Source of the DNA: Taxillus chinensis
Lineage: Eukaryota; Streptophyta; Magnoliopsida; Santalales; Loranthaceae
Length of the DNA stretch: 64,000 nt
Reading direction: 5' to 3'
NCBI GenBank assembly: GCA_023512835.1
Contig: CM042092.1
Location: 55,021,097-55,085,096, forward strand
Numbering within the stretch: the stretch's first letter is position 1; the number at the start of each line of letters is the position of its first letter. Below, one piece after another: positions 59,432 through 64,000 of this stretch. The translations under genes were made by a program, and so were the position numbers. Below the pieces are notes generated by a model. It searched no databases. It was given only the letters and a program-made list of their open reading frames with translations, and was not told the origin of the DNA.

Positions 59432-61637
59432 ATGGCCTTCCGAGTATCAGCTGGACACCTTTATCTTCCTCCATATCCAACACCACAAAATCAACTGGGA
59501 AGTTGTCCACCTTAATGAGTACGTCTTCAATGATGCCTGCCGGTTTGCCTATCGAACGATCAGCAAACTTCAATGAGATCGATGTAGGCTTCATACCCGT
59601 TAAGCCTAATCGATGATAAATAGACATCGGCATCAGATTAATACTGGCCCCTAAATCACAAAGGGCTTGCTTTAGCTGTGAAGTGCCTATAGTACAGGTA
59701 AGGGTGAAGCTACCCAGATCTTTCAACTTGGGTGGTAGCTTATGCTGTAATACTGCACTGATGTCATTTGTGAGAGCCACAATCTCACAATCTGTATAGC
59801 ATCTCTTTTTGGAAAGCAGATCCTTCAAGAACTTAACATACTTTGGCATCTGCTCCAACGCTTCAATGAATGGAATATTCACTTCCAACTTCTTGAACAT
59901 CTCTAAGAACTTACAGAATTGAGCATCCAACTTCTGTTTCCTCAATCTTTGAGGATATAGCATAGAAGGCTGGTATGGTGCAGGTGTAATGGCTGCAGGT
60001 TGGCATACTTCAGCCTTTGCTTTCTCTTCCACTTTCTGATCAACATTTCCCTCTTCTTGTTCCGCGTTAATCTGCTATTCATTTTCCCACGTGCTTGACT
60101 CAACTTTGTTTCCACTAGACTGCAGTTCTTTCCCGCTTCTCAGCGTAATGGCCTTGCTCTGCTCTCTAGGGTTAACTTTAGTGTTACTTAGGAAGGTGTT
60201 TGATGAAGAAGGCTTGACTGCATTCGCCAACTGACCAATTTGCTGCTCTATAGTCTTCATGGTAGCTCCAAGATCTTGTACTGACATAGTAAGGGATTCA
60301 ATCCTCGTTTCTCCCCTACTCATCCGGTCTATTGCTTGTTTTGCAAATTGATAGAAAAAATTGTGCATCTCTTCATCTTTGGCCTTCTCCTTATCCTCCT
60401 CCTTCTGCTGTGGAAGCTTCGGAAATCCATGAGGTAATTGTGGCTAAGGACTCTCACCATATTGTGCCACTCCATTGGTAGGAGCCTTGTTTTGTCTCTG
60501 CCACAACAAAGGTTGTTGAAAATTCTGAGATCCTCCCTGATTCTGATAATTGTTGGCAAGCGGAGGGTTTTGATATTGGTTCTGAAATTGCCTTTGGAAT
60601 CCACCTCCTCTATTCCCAACATACTGAGCTTCTTCAAGGGATGGAGCAGCAACATTGTCCTCAACAACAGCCTGCTGATCAGTCCTTCCCTCCATTCTCA
60701 CAGCTATGACTGACATTTGCTCAGTCAACATCGCCATTTTCTTGGTAAGCTCATCTAGCTGATTTGAGCTGGACACTACTGCAACTGGTGCAGCCTTTGT
60801 ACGCCAATCAGTTGACCATTGGCAATTAGATATGGCCATTTGCTTTAACAACTCTACAACGGCAGTAGGTTCCACCATCATGAAAGCTCCACCAGCAGCA
60901 GCATCTACCATATTTCGGATGGATGGTTGCAAGCCCATAAAGAAGGACTCGACTTGCAACCATTCAGGTCTTCCATGGTTAGCACGCCTCTTAACTAAAT
61001 CCTTGAACCTCTCCCAAGCTTCATAAAGAGATTCTTCGCTATGCTGGCTAAATTGGCTAATTTGACTCCTCAAATGCATCACCCTTGATGGTGGAAAGTA
61101 CTTGGAGAGGAACTTTTCCACCATTTGTTCCCATGTTGTGATGCTTCCAGTTGGTAACGCTTGGAACCATCCGAGAGCTCTATCCTTCAATGAAAATGGA
61201 AAGAGTCGGAGTTTGATTGCATCATCAGAAACTCCATTAATCTTGATGGTGTCACAAATCTGGAGGAACTTCACTAAATGATTATGAGGATCATCTAATG
61301 TTGAACCTCTGAATGCTTCTTGCCCAACCATCTGCAACAAAGCTGGCTTTAGCTCAAAAATGTTAGCTTGGACTGGCACTCTCCTGATGCCAGAATACTC
61401 ATCTGAAAGAACAGGTCTGGCATAGTCCATAAAAGTACGTGGCTGCTGACCACCTTGATAATTGTGTCCCTGATCTTCTCTTGCTCTGTTTTCAGCCATA
61501 ATTTCTTCACACAAGGTATTTAAGCCTTCCAACTGCTGTTCAGCTGCAGCTAACACCCTATGTGCTTTGCACTGCTCTCGCAACATCCGTTCGATTTCTG
61601 GATCGTATGGCAACAACTCTCCTCGAGTTTGACGCAC
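59432..61637 (-). pseudogene. gag: Athila gag and protease
   Basis: A single minus-strand frame runs from about 61,637 to 59,432 with only two stops (TAG at 60,446-60,444 and at 60,077-60,075). The gag part has HNHLVKFLQICDTIKI, LKDRALGWFQALPTGS and FLSKYFPPSR, then an Asn/Gln-rich region. The protease part has ALCDLGASINLMP, the usual D-L-G site of Athila proteases, and DKGVQLILGRPLL just before the Copia-A insertion. No ATG opens the frame: TAG, TGT, GTG, CGT precede the first recognisable residues, so the original start is lost or lies upstream in another frame. Confidence 0.9.
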
Positions 61638-61812
61638 ACACTAAGGAATTTAATCAAACACCTACAAGCACCCTTGAAAAATAGTAAAAACAAAGAAACA
61701 CCGGGTAACTCCGCACTAGAAAAACAAAAAATCAAAAAAAAAACAAAAGTCCAGATCACAAATAAACTTGGTCACTCAATGTCACCTAATCCTAACAACG
61801 TTTGGCTTGCCC
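61638..61812 (-). other. 5' leader of the Athila-type element
   Basis: A-rich on the plus strand. It separates gag from the PBS. No coding sense. Confidence 0.5.
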
Positions 61813-61829
61813 CCCCGGCAACGGCGCCA
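61813..61829 (-). promoter_or_regulatory. Primer binding site of the Athila-type element
   Basis: The minus strand reads TGGCGCCGTTGCCGGGG, the sequence regularly found next to Athila-like 5' LTRs and complementary to a tRNA 3' end (often given as Asp). It lies six bases from the LTR end. Confidence 0.88.
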
Positions 61830-61835
61830 AAAACT

Positions 61836-63237
61836 TGACCTAGCCAAATTGTGTCTATAGGTTTGCAACAAGTGCACTGGTCAAGTAATAGAGTGGAGTA
61901 TTTAAACTCCGGTTATTAAACCCACAGGGATTAGCTACGTAACAAGAACACCAACAACAGTTTTCTTTTATATCTGGATAATTGTTTTCTTAAGCGTTAA
62001 CCTAAATTCCAGGCAACACCCCCAAACCTAAGCAACAAACCCGAACCCCAAATTCACAAATTGTGGCAAATCACTTAAATTGAAATTCCCCCCAAAAAAA
62101 AACCAGGGTCCAATTTCACCACCCAGGTCTATAATACTTTGGTTCCCCCCCCCCCCCCCCCCCCCCCCCCCCATGGCTTTGGTCTTGAAAATCATCTAGC
62201 CTTAACTCAATTCATGTTGAATCACCTACTTATCTTAACTTGGTCCATGTTAAGATATATTGGTTTAAATCCTTTACCACTTTTGGTCCATGAGAAAAAA
62301 GTTATCGAAAAAAAAAAAAAACAACATCAACAATTCACAAAACTTGGACAATCATGCATCATCAAACCTAACACACTAAAATCCACCCTTGACATAGAAA
62401 AACAAATTATAAATCAGGCTTTGTATTACAATAATGAATTAAACATGAACATAATATTATTCAAAGACAAGAAAATCAAACCAAAGTTATTAGGGGAATG
62501 CTCCCTTAGATGGAAAAGTTTACCCCATAATCATGTTTATAAAACATAAACTTCATAATAATCCAAATAGAAAATAGAGAGACAAATATAACAAAAGCCT
62601 CCCCCCCCCCCTTCTCCCCCCCTCAGCCTCTCGCCCCACCAAATCTCCACCACCGCTATGTCCAAGAATGATCGCGAGTCTCCGATGGATGATTGCTCTC
62701 AAAATTCACCCACCCCTCCCGTCTCCTCCATCTCTTAGTGCCCCAACGAAGTTTTGGCTAAAGGTCCAATTTCTTAGTCCCAAGCTCAAACTCTCCATCG
62801 ATTTACCAGTTTTTTTAAGAAAATGAGGCAATACAAGCCTCTGGTGCAAAATAACTTGCCCGGTTATTATCGCGGGAACCTCCAATGTAGCTCAAACTTG
62901 CTCCAAAGCTTCCTCGTAGCATATATAAGGCTCCCATTAACTTTAATACCTGCTCGTGATAATTACCATTGTTGCGGGCAACCTGAATTTGCCTCCTTTC
63001 GGGTCCATCTTTTGCCCACAACTTCTTCTTGAGTATACAAGGTGATCTAGCAAATATGTGTGAGAAAAATCTCCCCCAAAACCTGTCAAAATCACCCAAA
63101 AAGTACCACTATACACAAAACAGTGTCTTCCTAGGGGTTAGAGCAAATATATGTAAATTACCATGCAAATAGACCTTAAACATACTCTAAAACACACTAA
63201 ACATGACATAGAATAATGGCATAAATGAACGTTATTA
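61836..63237 (-). repeat. 5' LTR of the Athila-type element, low-quality sequence
   Basis: It aligns with 26,212-27,739, but 62,000-62,830 contains long C-runs (about 27 C at 62,145-62,171), A-runs and many small deletions. The TATA region (27,141-27,147 in the partner) and the AATGGCGTAGTTTTGG word are missing. The right part (62,860-63,237) matches well. It ends in TTATTA at 63,237 before the GCTTG duplication. Confidence 0.88.
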
Positions 63238-63510
63238 GCTTGTAATATATGTGTAATGCGTGAGACCTTTGGGTCGGTTGTGATATGCTATGTTCACTTG
63301 TATATCTGTGTGACAGCTATGTGAGATGTGGGACTCTTGGGTCCATATGATATGTTTAATTGCGACAGGTGGCATATTCGATGGTTGAGCTTGAGCTGAG
63401 TTTAGCTCTATATAGATGTACATATAAGGACCCGTATTTGAGTGGTTCTTGGAGTTAGCCTTGAGTAAGAGGCCTTGTTTTAGAGAATGAACATCAGCAC
63501 AGTGATGTGC
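63238..63510 (+). other. Flank right of the Athila insertion
   Basis: Probably the continuation of the LTR family C sequence interrupted at 26,211. At 63,425-63,445 GGACCCGTATTTGAGTGG resembles the family C start. No ORF is seen. Confidence 0.35.
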
Positions 63511-64000
63511 TCATTTGTAAAGACTCGTATTTGGGTAATTTTGAGAGATAGCCATTCTATGGGAATGTAACTATCTGGACGGTAGTGTAGTTGTCGATGT
63601 GAGCATTTTGACTGTACTTGGGCCCGATTCTGAGTCAGGGCCCCGTATGACCCGATTGTTGACTTTTCGGGGTTTATTGGTTGACTTTACATTTGGGCGG
63701 TCATTTGGGTGTAATAATATCCGTTTAGTGTTGTGCTCGTCATTTCGAGCGTTTTGACTGTAGTTTGACTCAATTTGGAGTTCGGGGCATTGGAGGTCAA
63801 TTTTTGTGTTGGGAGGTCAATTATTGACTGGGTCAATGGTTGACTGACAGAAATATAAATAGCAGAAAAAAAAGAGAAGAAGCTTTCACTTTTACGTTTC
63901 ATGTTTGTGCGTCTGAGAGAGAGAGCTTGAGAGAGCTTGGAGGCCTTGGCGATTTGGGGCGATTTGGGTTCGTGGAGCTCAAAGATTCACTTCAAGTAGA
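63511..64000 (+). repeat. LTR family C copy, plus sense, cut by the window end
   Basis: Starts TGTAAAGACTCGTATTTGGG and matches the minus-strand copy 14,492-14,010 closely: GTGAGCATTTTGACTGTA, GGGCCCCGTATGACCCGATT, GGAGGTCAATTATTGAC and an AATATAAATAG TATA box at about 63,850. The GAGAGAGAGAGCTTGAGAG leader follows. Confidence 0.75.

Larger units (their letters stand above)
26212..63237 (-). mobile_element. Athila-type Ty3/Gypsy element, outermost level of a three-deep nest
   Basis: LTRs at 26,212-27,739 and 61,836-63,237 enclose a minus-strand internal region. The 5-bp GCTTG is repeated exactly at 26,207-26,211 and 63,238-63,242. The PBS TGGCGCCGTTGCCGGGG beside the right LTR is typical of Athila-like elements. 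Gag, protease, part of RT, the integrase C-terminus and a third ORF are recognisable. The pol frame is split at the protease by Copia-A. The element also has an internal deletion joining RT to integrase, so it was probably non-autonomous before or after that event. Without the nested Copia elements it would be about 11.3 kb. Confidence 0.94.

Noticed and set aside
1..64000. tRNA, rRNA or intact host genes
   Set aside because: No cloverleaf, rRNA core or intact host ORF was recognised. The only host-gene sequence is the HflX fragment.

Overview
This window looks like nuclear DNA from a large, repeat-rich plant genome (probably a flowering plant; I cannot name the species). Nothing in it reads as an intact host gene. 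Almost every recognisable coding stretch belongs to LTR retrotransposons (Ty3/Gypsy of the Tekay/Del chromovirus and Athila types, and Ty1/Copia resembling Sirevirus) or to one hAT DNA transposon. All are broken by stops or frameshifts. Many of the stops look like CGA, CAA, CAG or TGG codons changed by C-to-T or G-to-A, as expected for old methylated repeats.

Left part (1-13,000). An LTR-like fragment starting near 1,404 is split by a solo LTR of a Tekay-type family (sense +, 2,162-2,379 plus 11,505-12,987, target duplication CCCAA). That solo LTR is itself split by a full-length Tekay-type element of the same family in the opposite orientation (2,380-11,504, target duplication ATGCC). The full element has two LTRs of about 1.8 kb, a Met-tRNA-type PBS, a PPT, and a decayed gag-protease-RT-RNaseH-integrase-chromodomain reading frame on the minus strand.

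Middle (13,000-26,200). There are copies of an unclassified LTR family (called C here), a 41-bp tandem array, and a hAT element. The hAT element has a degenerate BED/RNase-H/dimerisation transposase whose first exon is interrupted by a solo Copia LTR (21,027-22,311, target duplication AAATT). Upstream of the transposase lies a captured exon-intron-exon fragment of an HflX-type GTPase gene.

Right part (26,212-63,237). This is a three-deep nest. An Athila-type element (minus strand, target duplication GCTTG) holds Copia-A (+ strand, 33,725-59,431, target duplication ATGGC), which holds Copia-B (+ strand, about 40,772-53,502). Each of the three carries a third ORF after pol, in the position of an env-like gene. 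In all three this ORF joins an N-terminal region of the kind often labelled 'putative plant transposon protein' to a C-terminal Ulp1-like (C48) cysteine protease. In each case a TATA-like motif lies about 90-120 bp upstream of the ORF3 ATG. In the Athila element the region upstream also carries a hairpin motif that matches its own LTR U3. A related U3 segment is present in the Tekay-type LTR. These shared regulatory and ORF3 modules are the most unusual signal here.

Two places look like sequencing or assembly problems rather than biology: the A-rich junction at 40,670-40,772 and the C-run, indel-rich Athila LTR at 61,836-63,237. Copia-B also carries many one-base differences that suggest imperfect consensus.
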